From contig DNCM01000068.1 of the NCBI GenBank assembly GCA_003498085.1, positions 1-11,930 of the forward strand: a stretch of DNA of 11,930 bases. The letters run 5' to 3'. Source of the DNA: a bacterium. GTDB lineage: Bacteria > UBA9089 > UBA9088. Within the stretch, counting starts at the first letter, position 1; the number at the start of each line of letters is the position of its first letter. A program made the position numbers and the translations under genes. The notes beneath the pieces are model-generated. The model was not told where the DNA came from. It worked only from the letters and a program-made list of their open reading frames with translations, and did not search any database. This document shows positions 1-7,358 of this stretch, one piece after another.

Positions 1-26
1 CATACACTTGCTTAATTGTCTTGCTT

Positions 27-52
27 TATAAAACGCATTAATAGATTTGACA
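27..52 (+). repeat. Left terminal inverted repeat of the IS630 element (with TA)
   Basis: Reads TATAAAACGC, then 10 divergent bases, then TTGACA, and pairs with 1117-1142 in inverted orientation. The transposase stop codon (40-38) falls inside this repeat. The outermost TA (27-28) is probably the duplicated target rather than element sequence. Confidence 0.7.
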
Positions 53-1085
53 TAATGTTTTAACCTTTTCTTTTGTGAGATTCTCAAAATGCCTTTTGAT
101 AGCATCCCAACATTGATCTACTGTGTCAAATAGAGCTGTCTGGATGGCTTGCTTCCGTAAATACCACCACTGTCGCTCTACTGGATTCAGCTCTGGTAAA
201 TAAGGTGGAAGGTAATCGATTTTGAAAGAATGTTTTTTATTTCCCAGTCTCTAATAGCTTTGGCATGATGCCATCGAGCATTGTCTACATAAATGGTAAC
301 CTTTTCCTCTTTTAGGTAGTGAAGTTTCATTTGATCTAATGATCTAATTTGGTTAAGAAAACTTTTAGTGTTGCCTTTCTCTGATCGATAGAATAGGTAA
401 TCTCCAGTTTTTGGATCCACAAATCCAGTAAGATGAACTCGCTGTCTTTCACTTCGGGTAGGAACTTCAGGTTGGTGTCCTTTAAGACTCCATACCAGAC
501 CAAGAATAGGATTCAAAGAGATTCCTGTTTCGTCTGCAAAAAGTATGACCTCATTGTTTTCTGAACTGTTTAGTTTTTTTAAATTGTTTCTTTGAATATG
601 GTTTGTTTAACAGGATCTGCCTTGATAAGTTTATGTCTTGGACGTTGACGACTGAACCCTAACTTATTTAACCAGTATTGTGCTGCCCGAATCTTAATCT
701 GAATGTTGTGTTTTTCTAATAGGTAACGGCATACCAGTTTTCCATCCCATATACTTTTAGAATAATTGAAAAAAGAAGGGGGTTTAAGCACAGCCTCTTT
801 TAAATCTTGTTGCACCTCCTTTGTTAATCTGGGTGGACGCCCCTTGCGAGGACGAGAGGTTAATCCTTGAGGACCTTTATTTTCAACCGCCTTACGCCAT
901 AATCGCAAGCTTTCACGACTAACATTCAATATTCGACAAATGGTTGATACCCTTTCTCGATTCGCAAGCGCAATCAAAGCTTGACATTTGACTCCTTCCC
1001 ATCGTGAGGGATTTAAAGACATCCAAGATTGCAAGGCAAAGACATCAATACCTTCTGTTTTAGGTGGCCTTCCTTTTGTATTCAT
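38..1085 (-). pseudogene. IS630-family DDE transposase, split by two -1 frame breaks
   Basis: Part 1 (1085-579, 168 residues) holds the N-terminal helix-turn-helix region: ICRILNVSRESLRLWRK, then an RPRKGRPPRLT linker and a WLNKLGFSRQRPRHKL segment. It ends at TAA (581-579). Part 2 continues in the -1 frame (open from about 606 to 187) with the first catalytic Asp in LFADETGI (about 545-520) and the second in YVDNARWHHAK. Part 3 is again one frame back (about 250 to 38) with IDYLPPYLPELNPVERQWW, carrying the catalytic Glu, and ends TLCQIY at stop 40-38. With the breaks bridged, the second Asp and the Glu are about 35 residues apart, as expected for the family. All catalytic residues survive, so the damage looks recent, or the breaks are recoded or are assembly errors. 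The ATG at 1085 is chosen for its position just after a consensus promoter. Confidence 0.85.
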
Positions 1086-1093
1086 AATAAAAA

Positions 1094-1122
1094 ATTATAC
1101 AAAAAGAGGCCTAATTTGTCAA
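1094..1122 (-). promoter_or_regulatory. Consensus promoter for the IS630 transposase
   Basis: TTGACA (1122-1117), a 17-nt spacer and TATAAT (1099-1094) match the sigma-70-type consensus at all 12 positions with ideal spacing. Only 8 nt separate the -10 box from the transposase ATG (1085), so transcription would begin at or next to the start codon and the mRNA would be leaderless or nearly so. The -35 box overlaps the leuA stop codon. Confidence 0.75.
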
Positions 1123-1142
1123 GCTATATTTTGCGTTTTATA
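1117..1142 (-). repeat. Right terminal inverted repeat of the IS630 element (with TA)
   Basis: On the minus strand it reads TATAAAACGC, 10 bases, then TTGACA, matching the left end. It does three jobs at once: element end, the last codons and stop of leuA (stop TGA at 1121-1119), and the -35 box of the transposase promoter (1122-1117). Confidence 0.7.
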
Positions 1143-2633
1143 TAGTCTGTTTATGGCGGATATGTACGCCTTCGCCGAAGCCTCGATTATGTCTGTACTC
1201 ATCCCCCTTCCTACAACCTCTGTCCCAGAGGACTCTATCTTTACGGTTACCTCACCCACTGCATCCTTTTCTCCTGTGAGAGCTGAAACAGAATAATCCC
1301 GAAGGCTGCACTCAATCCCACAACATTTATCTATTGCCCTATATACGGCATCAACCGGGCCATTTCCACATGCTGCCTCCTGAACCACCTCATCCTTCCT
1401 TTTTACTCTTACCGTTGCAGTTGGAACAGTGTTGTTTCCACATACAACATGTATGTACTCAAGACCCACCAGTTCTTCCACCGCCCTTATCTCATCCTCA
1501 ATCAATGCCTCAATGTCCTCATCAAATACCTCATTTTTCTTGCAGGCAAGCTCCTTAAATCTCAGAAACGCCTTCTTTAGTTCATCTTCGGTCAATTTAA
1601 AACCTAAGTTCTCAAGTCTTCTCTTCAGTGCATGCCTTCCTGAAAGTTTTGTCAGAACTATCTTGCTCTCTGGAACACCAATGTCTCTTGGCTTTAGTAT
1701 CTCATAGGTGGTACTTTCCTTTAGGAATCCATCTTGATGGATCCCTGATGAATGTGAAAATGCATTTGCTCCAACAACTGCTTTGTTTGGCTGAACAACC
1801 ATACCTGTATGAAGACTGACCATTCGAGATGTTTTGTAAAGATGTCTTGTATCTATGTTTGTTGTCAGCCCAAAAAGATCCTGTCTTGTCTTTAGCGCCA
1901 CAACAATCTCCTCCAGAGCTGCATTTCCAGCCCTTTCACCAATTCCATTTATGGTGCATTCAACCTGTCTTGCCCCATTCTTTATCGCAGAAAGTGAGTT
2001 TGCTACCGCAAGACCAAGATCGTTATGACAATGAACACTGATTACTACCTTATCTATATTTGGAACATTTTCCCTTATCTTTAAGATAAGCTCGCCAAAC
2101 TCAGGGGGTATGGAATAACCTACTGTGTCTGGAATGTTTATGGTAGTTGCCCCTGCATTTATTGCCTCAGTTATAACTTCATAGAGGAATGATCGCTCAC
2201 TTCTTGACGCATCCTCAGGAGAAAACTCAATGTCATCACAGAAGCTCTTTGCCAGTCTTACACCTTCGGTGGCCATTTTTATAACATCTTCCTTTGGTTT
2301 TCTCAGTTTGTACTCCATATGAATCTTTGAGGTAGCCAAAAATACATGAATTCTTTTTTTCTTTGCACTCTTCAAAGCCTCTGCTGCCCTCTCTATATCT
2401 CCTGGCAGAACCCTTGCCAGCGCTGCAATTGTAGGATCCTCTATCTCAGAGGCAATCACTTTGACTGCCTCAAAGTCATCTGCTGAGGCAACTGGAAATC
2501 CTGCCTCGATTACATCCACCCCAAGCTTTGCCAGTTGTTTGGCAATATCAAGCTTTTCCTTTATTAGGAGGTTTACACCGCTTGACTGTTCACCATCCCG
2601 AAGGGTTGTATCAAAGATATAAACTCTATCCAT
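1119..2633 (-). CDS. leuA: 2-isopropylmalate synthase, C-terminus extended by IS sequence
   Basis: Condenses acetyl-CoA with 2-ketoisovalerate in the first committed step of leucine synthesis; cytosolic. The N-terminal TIM-barrel signature FDTTLRDGEQSSGV is at residues 7-20, with metal and catalytic residues Arg12 and Asp13. Metal ligands His201 and His203 are in HCHNDLG, followed by NGIGERAGNAALEE (229-242) and SGIHQDGFLK (296-305). A full C-terminal regulatory domain (about 365-490, including GNGPVDA at 423-429) suggests leucine feedback control, as in the family. The regulatory domain and the GIHQDG block favour LeuA over a bare homocitrate-type synthase; citramalate synthase is a less likely alternative. 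An AAAGGG ribosome site (2646-2641) sits 7 nt before ATG. Residues 498-504 (YKTQNIA) and the stop come from the inserted IS; the ancestral protein probably ended at Leu497. No leuB, leuC or leuD is adjacent. Confidence 0.93.
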   Translation of the reverse strand: MDRVYIFDTTLRDGEQSSGVNLLIKEKLDIAKQLAKLGVDVIEAGFPVASADDFEAVKVIASEIEDPTIAALARVLPGDIERAAEALKSAKKKRIHVFLATSKIHMEYKLRKPKEDVIKMATEGVRLAKSFCDDIEFSPEDASRSERSFLYEVITEAINAGATTINIPDTVGYSIPPEFGELILKIRENVPNIDKVVISVHCHNDLGLAVANSLSAIKNGARQVECTINGIGERAGNAALEEIVVALKTRQDLFGLTTNIDTRHLYKTSRMVSLHTGMVVQPNKAVVGANAFSHSSGIHQDGFLKESTTYEILKPRDIGVPESKIVLTKLSGRHALKRRLENLGFKLTEDELKKAFLRFKELACKKNEVFDEDIEALIEDEIRAVEELVGLEYIHVVCGNNTVPTATVRVKRKDEVVQEAACGNGPVDAVYRAIDKCCGIECSLRDYSVSALTGEKDAVGEVTVKIESSGTEVVGRGMSTDIIEASAKAYISAINRLYKTQNIA

Positions 2634-2656
2634 TCAAATACCCTTTATTTCAATAA

Positions 2657-2729
2657 TAGCGCCAACGGGATTTGAACCCGTGTTTCCGGATTGAGAGCCC
2701 GATGTCCTAGGCCCCTAGACGATGGCGCC
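2657..2729 (-). tRNA. tRNA-Glu (anticodon CTC)
   Basis: The minus strand folds as a complete cloverleaf: acceptor GGCGCCA pairs with TGGCGCT (first pair G-U), then the D-arm GTCTAGGGGCCTAGGAC. The anticodon stem TCGGG/TCCGG encloses loop CTCTCAA, giving anticodon CTC (reads GAG). The T-arm is ACGGG-TTCAAAT-CCCGT. The discriminator base is A, and the 3' CCA is not encoded, so it must be added after transcription. It lies 23 nt upstream of leuA on the same strand with no promoter or terminator visible between them. Confidence 0.93.
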
Positions 2730-2742
2730 CATATTTGTTATG

Positions 2743-2771
2743 AGTATACAATAAAAGATTTTAAATTACAA
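2743..2771 (-). promoter_or_regulatory. Promoter for tRNA-Glu and probably leuA
   Basis: TTGTAA (2771-2766), a 17-nt spacer, then TATACT (2748-2743). The predicted start is about 6-8 nt before the tRNA 5' end at 2729. No separate leuA promoter fits in the 23-nt gap, so readthrough from this promoter is the likely source of leuA mRNA. Confidence 0.55.
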
Positions 2772-2786
2772 CAAAACAAAATTTTC

Positions 2787-2814
2787 TTGCTAATATGATA
2801 GATAAGTTTATACC
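2787..2814 (+). promoter_or_regulatory. Possible promoter for the GAF/GGDEF-like gene
   Basis: TTGCTA (2787-2792), a 16-nt spacer, then TATACC (2809-2814), upstream of the ATG at 2849. The boxes are imperfect and the DNA is AT-rich, so this is only a candidate. The gene is divergent from tRNA-Glu and must have its own promoter in this interval. Confidence 0.3.
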
Positions 2815-2848
2815 ATAATTATGACAGATTTGGAAAGCAGGATTTAAA

Positions 2849-4327
2849 ATGGATTTAGGCAAGAGAATATTTCCTATTGCATTTAAGATAAGATGGATGA
2901 TGATTGCCCTTGCAATTTTATCACTCTGTCTTATTGCCAAAGAAAATATAGCAAAACCAGAGATATATGTTCCCCTTATTATTATTATAACATATAACAT
3001 TGTTGCTTACTTTCTTCATAAAAAAATTCAAGAATTTAGAACCTACTATTTTGAGACTATCCTTGATATATTCTTTGTTACAAGTCTTATCCATTCAACT
3101 GGCTTAATAGCAAGTCCATTTTATCTTTTTTATTTCCTTATCTTAATATTTGCATCTTGCTATTATAAAGCAAAGAATGCACTTATCATAAGCATTGGAA
3201 TTTGCCTTATTTATCTTGTCCTCTTTGTATTTCAAGAGAATAAAGTAGAATGGATACCGCATCTTCTGGTAAGATTGCCATTATTCGTTGCCATGGCTTG
3301 TATGAGTTCTGTCCTTGTTTTTGAGACAAAGCTTTGTGAGGCAGAGCTTGAGGATGAAAGGCAAAGGGCAAAGATGCTCCAGCCACAGCTTCAAAGTACA
3401 TTATATGAGCTAAATTTCGAAGCAAAGAGACTACAGGAGCTTTGTAATATTTCTTTGAAACTAGGAGAGGATATACCTTTTAAAAAAAGACTGGATTATA
3501 TCCTAGATGAAATTTGCCATTTTTTAAAAACCGATCTAAACATTCTGTTTTTCCTAAACCCTGAAACAGGAAGGCTTGAAGTACAAACAAAGCTTCCAAT
3601 ACCCATTCCATCATTTAAAATAGGCGAAGGGTTTCTTGGCGAAATAGTAAAAAATGGAAAGAGTGTTATTATAAATGACATTTATATTAAAGACGAACCT
3701 TCTTACAATTTATTCAAAGACCTTAAACTTTGTAGTATCATTTGTGTTCCCTTGGACACACAAGGGCTTATATTCTGTGGACAATACACAAAGAAAAGAT
3801 TTGGTGAAAGGGAACAGGTCTTTTTGGAGCTTGTTGGAAAAATCCTTATTCTTACTATGAAAAATGATAAGTTAAATGAAGAGATAAATAGGCTAAGCAT
3901 TGCTGATGAAGAAACAGCACTCTTTGCATACTCATACTTCAAGCAAAAATTAAAAGAGGAACTTGCAAGGAGTATGAGAATTCTAAGGCCACTTTCTTTA
4001 ATGGTCATAAAACTTGAAATTCCACCCCAGCTTATGGAGATTCAGAAAATAGGACTCATTATAAATTCCCAAACAAGGGCTGATGACATGGTAACATACA
4101 ACGACGGCTATTTCTATATCTTGGCATTGAGAACAGGAAGGGATAAGATTATGGTTTTAGCAGAAAGGATAAAAAGGGAGATAGAGACAAAAACAGGTTA
4201 TCTTCCAGTAATTGGAATTTCAGGATATCCATCAGCAATAACAGACCATATTGAACTTTTAAGAGCTGCAAATTCTGCTTTGGCAAGTGCATTCAAACAT
4301 AGAGATAGAATTGTTATAAGTGAATAA
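2849..4327 (+). CDS. Membrane protein with GAF and degenerate GGDEF domains
   Basis: 492 residues. Residues about 15-157 contain roughly six hydrophobic segments (for example ALAILSLCLIA, VPLIIIITYNIVAYF, FYLFYFLILIFA, LFVAMACMSSVLVF). A charged, probably coiled-coil stretch follows (about 160-200). Residues about 205-340 resemble a GAF sensor domain, with IGEGFLGEIVKNGKSVIIND and a CSIICVPL strand. Residues about 349-492 follow the GGDEF fold: the ADEETALFAYSYFKQKL start resembles the usual D-x-LTGLxNRxxF, then RPLSLMVIKLE and RADDMVTYNDGYFYILA. The GG[DE]EF signature is replaced by NDGYF (about 418-422), so diguanylate cyclase activity is unlikely. It may be a receptor-type or scaffolding protein; ligand and output are unknown. 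An AGCAGGA ribosome site lies about 6 nt before ATG. It is the only plus-strand native gene here and ends 5 nt from the convergent YfhO gene. Confidence 0.8.
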   Translation: MDLGKRIFPIAFKIRWMMIALAILSLCLIAKENIAKPEIYVPLIIIITYNIVAYFLHKKIQEFRTYYFETILDIFFVTSLIHSTGLIASPFYLFYFLILIFASCYYKAKNALIISIGICLIYLVLFVFQENKVEWIPHLLVRLPLFVAMACMSSVLVFETKLCEAELEDERQRAKMLQPQLQSTLYELNFEAKRLQELCNISLKLGEDIPFKKRLDYILDEICHFLKTDLNILFFLNPETGRLEVQTKLPIPIPSFKIGEGFLGEIVKNGKSVIINDIYIKDEPSYNLFKDLKLCSIICVPLDTQGLIFCGQYTKKRFGEREQVFLELVGKILILTMKNDKLNEEINRLSIADEETALFAYSYFKQKLKEELARSMRILRPLSLMVIKLEIPPQLMEIQKIGLIINSQTRADDMVTYNDGYFYILALRTGRDKIMVLAERIKREIETKTGYLPVIGISGYPSAITDHIELLRAANSALASAFKHRDRIVISE

Positions 4328-4332
4328 AAAAT

Positions 4333-6531
4333 CTATAGCTTCGATGGTAATTTTAATTTAAAGCATAAAACACAAATTACTAAGACCAAACTGATAAAGC
4401 TAATTAAACAACCCTTATAAAACGAAAGTGGTTTATATTTAAAAAAAATTGTATGTTTTCCTTTATTTAAGAATATTGCTCTAAATGCACAATTTGCATA
4501 ATAAATACGAGTTTTTCTGCCATCAATATAAGCATTCCATCCAGGATAGTTTGAATCTGAGAGAAATAAAAAACAATCATCGCTTGCCTCTACTTCAATA
4601 ACCACTTTATTTGGCTTATACTCAACAATCTTACATCCATTTTGTATTTTCCAACCTACTTTTTTCGGCAGCTCTTCTGGTTTTTCCTCCAAAATTACTT
4701 CATACCTTGGATCGAATTCTGGCTTTATTATCTCATCAATTATGGTGTTTGGGTCATAGATTATCTTACATGATGGAACCAAAAACGCCCTTGGAAGAAC
4801 ATTTTTATTCTTATAAATCTTTACGGATGGCAAATACCAATCAATAGGAATTTCTTTGACAAGCTCGATTCCTTGACCAGACAATGAAAACACAGAGATA
4901 AGATATTTTACATTAAGTAGTGATAAAAGCTTAACTACATTGTCCGGGACAAATCCTGTCCAACTTTGAGAGTCCAAGATAAAGCCTCCACCAATGGCAT
5001 TCTCAAAAATAAATGGTCTTATGGGAAATAGAGTAAGGTATATACCTGGTGTTGAAAGACCATGCTCTATATTTGTATTCACAGACAAAACTTCCCTGTT
5101 CTTTGCATAAATCTCACTATTTTTAAGCCAGCCATATCTAAAATAGATATTATTACGGCTTATGATTGTCCCAACAGAATAAATTCTAAAAATATCTTTG
5201 TCTTCCTTAAGAAATTGGACTGATTCCGGAATTTTTTTCCATAAATTGATTGGAACACTTGGATTTTGATGATAGCCAAATTTATAAAGGTCAACAAATG
5301 TAATTATACTTATTATGATTGGAAGGATAATTTTTACTAGCTTTATCTTTATTTTCTCAAGAATTATCTGCATACCAAAGGAAGAAAGGATTACAAGAGA
5401 AAAATCAGATATAAGAAGGAACCTGTTTGGAAATCTATAGGAAGATAAAGGGGGCATTTCGAGTAAAAATAAAAATGGGCTATACTTTCCAAAAGAAAGA
5501 AGTAGAGATAAGATAAGGATTATTGTCCAGAACAAAATATGTGGGTTCTTCTTTATCCTAGAAATTGCAACAAAAGAAAGGATTAAGGGTAATATTCCAA
5601 CATATCCCGTGTTTTCCCAAAATAGTCCATCCCATGGTGTTTCGTGAGTAGCATAGGCTGGATCACCATAGAAATATGGAAGGATGAATCTTATAAGTTC
5701 CTTTGGATGAAATGGAAATCTATCAAGTTCATGTATTGAACCACCGAGCTTTCTTCCAGAATGCTCAAGGAGTTCAAATGTTGGAAAAAGTTGAATTGCC
5801 GCAAGACCAATACCAACTATCCCCATTATTGGAAGGAATAAAAGCCTTATAAATAAAGGACCAAATCTTTTCTTTTTCTTCCTTCTTTCTTCTAAAAGTA
5901 TCAATCCAAATCTTGTAAAAAAATAAAGAACCAACAATAGGTTTGTATAAACCATAATCTGCGGATGTCCAGAGAATACCTGAAATGAAAGAATAATCCC
6001 AGAAAAAATGGCAAATTTAAGTTTTCCTTCCTTTATAAACCTTTCTGCAAAATAAAGCAAGAATGGAAATAAAGAGGCTGTCATAAGGTTCGAGGGATGT
6101 TTAAGGTGGACAATTAGATAGCCAGAGAATACAAAGCAGACCGAGGCAAATATTGATGGTAAAAAAGAAATACCGATTAATCTTACGAATAAATATGTAG
6201 AGATTCCACAAATAAGAAAGGAAATAATTGTTGTAAGATTATATGCAGAGATTGGGTCGAGGATAGAGAAGAAAATAAGATTTAATGGGTAGAGAGTACC
6301 AATCTCACCCTCTTGAAATATTGGTATTCCAGATAAGATATGTGGACACCATAGGGGAAGAGAAAAATTTTTTAAGCATTCTCCCAAAAATACCTTAATG
6401 GGGAAATAATAATCTGTAAGGTCAGAATAGCCTAAATCTCCTGTAATCCAGAATGCCTTCAGCAAAGATACTGGATAGAAATAGAAGAGAATAAGAAAGA
6501 TAAGAATAAAAATAGCAAAAAAATGGCTCAT
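4333..6531 (-). CDS. YfhO-family multi-spanning membrane protein
   Basis: 732 residues. The first 420 or so are mostly hydrophobic, with many membrane segments, starting FFAIFILIFLILFYFYPVSL and including a GYSDLTDYYFPIKVFL loop near residue 35 of the kind seen in GT-C glycosyltransferase-like proteins. A soluble part follows (about 430-700). It ends with the hallmark YfhO block LFLSDSNYPGWNAYIDGRKT, then IYYANCAFRAIFLNKGKHTI, FFKYKPLSFYKG and a last membrane helix. Characterised YfhO proteins act in envelope glycan decoration using lipid-linked sugars; the substrate here cannot be read from the sequence. The ATG overlaps the folP stop (ATGA, 6531-6528), so translation is probably coupled. 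It is the last gene of the operon. Confidence 0.85.
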   Translation of the reverse strand: MSHFFAIFILIFLILFYFYPVSLLKAFWITGDLGYSDLTDYYFPIKVFLGECLKNFSLPLWCPHILSGIPIFQEGEIGTLYPLNLIFFSILDPISAYNLTTIISFLICGISTYLFVRLIGISFLPSIFASVCFVFSGYLIVHLKHPSNLMTASLFPFLLYFAERFIKEGKLKFAIFSGIILSFQVFSGHPQIMVYTNLLLVLYFFTRFGLILLEERRKKKKRFGPLFIRLLFLPIMGIVGIGLAAIQLFPTFELLEHSGRKLGGSIHELDRFPFHPKELIRFILPYFYGDPAYATHETPWDGLFWENTGYVGILPLILSFVAISRIKKNPHILFWTIILILSLLLSFGKYSPFLFLLEMPPLSSYRFPNRFLLISDFSLVILSSFGMQIILEKIKIKLVKIILPIIISIITFVDLYKFGYHQNPSVPINLWKKIPESVQFLKEDKDIFRIYSVGTIISRNNIYFRYGWLKNSEIYAKNREVLSVNTNIEHGLSTPGIYLTLFPIRPFIFENAIGGGFILDSQSWTGFVPDNVVKLLSLLNVKYLISVFSLSGQGIELVKEIPIDWYLPSVKIYKNKNVLPRAFLVPSCKIIYDPNTIIDEIIKPEFDPRYEVILEEKPEELPKKVGWKIQNGCKIVEYKPNKVVIEVEASDDCFLFLSDSNYPGWNAYIDGRKTRIYYANCAFRAIFLNKGKHTIFFKYKPLSFYKGCLISFISLVLVICVLCFKLKLPSKL

Positions 6532-7358
6532 CCCTCTCTAATGATTGCATCTACTATACTAACCGCCCTTTTTACACTAAGAACATCATGGACGCGGACA
6601 ATGTTTGCACCTTTAAGGATACTAACACAAATAGAGGCAATCGTCCCTTCAAGCCTTTCTTTTGGAGGAAGGTCAAGGATCGTTCCAATAAACGATTTTC
6701 TTGATGTACCTATCAAAATAGGCTTTCCCAAAACTTTAAATTTATCTAGATTTGCGATTATTTGGAGGTTGTGCTCTAATCTCTTTCCAAAGCCAATACC
6801 CGGGTCTATTATAATTTGTGAAATCCCAGCTTTTTCTGCAACCTCTATTTGATTTTTGAGATATCCTATAATCTCCACAAACAAGTCTTCATATTCTGGA
6901 TTATTCTGCATATCTTTTGGTGTTCCTTTAATATGCATGATAACAACACACGCATTGAATTTTGCAATGACATCTGCCATATCATGGGAAAACCTTAGGC
7001 CACTTATATCATTTATTATATTTGCACCAAGCAATAGACACTGGTATGCAACCCTACTTGAATACGTATCTATTGAAATAGGAACATTAATCTTCCCAAC
7101 AAGTTTTTTTAATACTGGGACTACCCTTTTTAGTTCTTCATCAGTCGATATAGGTAAAGAACCAGGCCTTGTTGACTGCCCACCAATATCGATGATATCT
7201 GCTCCTTCTTCCTGCATTTCTAATGCACGATATACTGCCTTTTCTGGATCTAAATACAACCCTCCATCAGAGAATGAATCTGGGCATACATTGAGAATAC
7301 CCATGATATGAGTCTTTTTTGAAAGGTTGAGGGTATATTCTCCTAAAGTAAGCCTCAC
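6528..7358 (-). CDS. folP: Dihydropteroate synthase
   Basis: Joins p-aminobenzoate to 6-hydroxymethyl-dihydropterin pyrophosphate to form dihydropteroate in folate synthesis; this step is the sulfonamide target. 276 residues, the usual size. Signatures appear in order: MGILNVCPDSFSDGG (19-33), IDIGGQSTRPG (56-66), SIDTYS (Asp97), NDISG (116-120), IIDPGIGFGKRLEHNL (Asp185), GTSRKSFIG (217-225) and RVHDV (255-259). One small oddity is Cys25, where most family members have Thr (NVTPDSF). It starts at ATG 7358 overlapping the previous stop by 4 nt and overlaps the YfhO start by 4 nt. No other folate gene is adjacent. Confidence 0.96.
   Translation of the reverse strand: MRLTLGEYTLNLSKKTHIMGILNVCPDSFSDGGLYLDPEKAVYRALEMQEEGADIIDIGGQSTRPGSLPISTDEELKRVVPVLKKLVGKINVPISIDTYSSRVAYQCLLLGANIINDISGLRFSHDMADVIAKFNACVVIMHIKGTPKDMQNNPEYEDLFVEIIGYLKNQIEVAEKAGISQIIIDPGIGFGKRLEHNLQIIANLDKFKVLGKPILIGTSRKSFIGTILDLPPKERLEGTIASICVSILKGANIVRVHDVLSVKRAVSIVDAIIREG

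Larger units (their letters stand above)
29..1140 (-). mobile_element. IS630-family insertion sequence inserted in the leuA stop codon
   Basis: The element is about 1.1 kb and carries one broken transposase gene on the minus strand. Its outer ends are inverted copies: TATAAAACGC at 27-36 matches the reverse complement of 1133-1142. A second shared block, TTGACA, lies exactly 10 nt further in on both sides (47-52 and 1117-1122). The IS630 family duplicates a TA dinucleotide, and TA is present at both edges (27-28 and 1141-1142), so I place the element at 29-1140. A longer TATA duplication (element 31-1138) cannot be excluded. Removing the element and one TA joins leuA codon CTA to TAA, restoring a stop after Asn-Arg-Leu. 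That clean reconstruction is the best evidence for the boundaries. The element lies in the same orientation as leuA. Confidence 0.85.

Noticed and set aside
1..26. Continuation of leuA or another gene left of the IS
   Set aside because: After reconstruction leuA ends at the TA target, and the remaining 26 bases are too short to assign.
47..75. TTGACA in the left IS end as an inward plus-strand promoter
   Set aside because: No -10-like hexamer occurs at 16-18 nt; the motif is explained as part of the inverted repeat.
988..2041. Several plus-strand open frames opposite leuA and the transposase
   Set aside because: They are low-complexity or proline/serine-rich antisense translations of well-supported minus-strand genes, with no ribosome sites or family motifs.
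1119..2633. Citramalate or homocitrate synthase instead of LeuA
   Set aside because: The SGIHQDG block, overall length and C-terminal regulatory domain fit LeuA better, though substrate choice cannot be proved from sequence.
2761..3000. Minus-strand open frame of 79 codons overlapping the GAF/GGDEF-like gene start
   Set aside because: It lies antisense to a supported gene and over its promoter region, is AT-driven, and has no recognisable domain.
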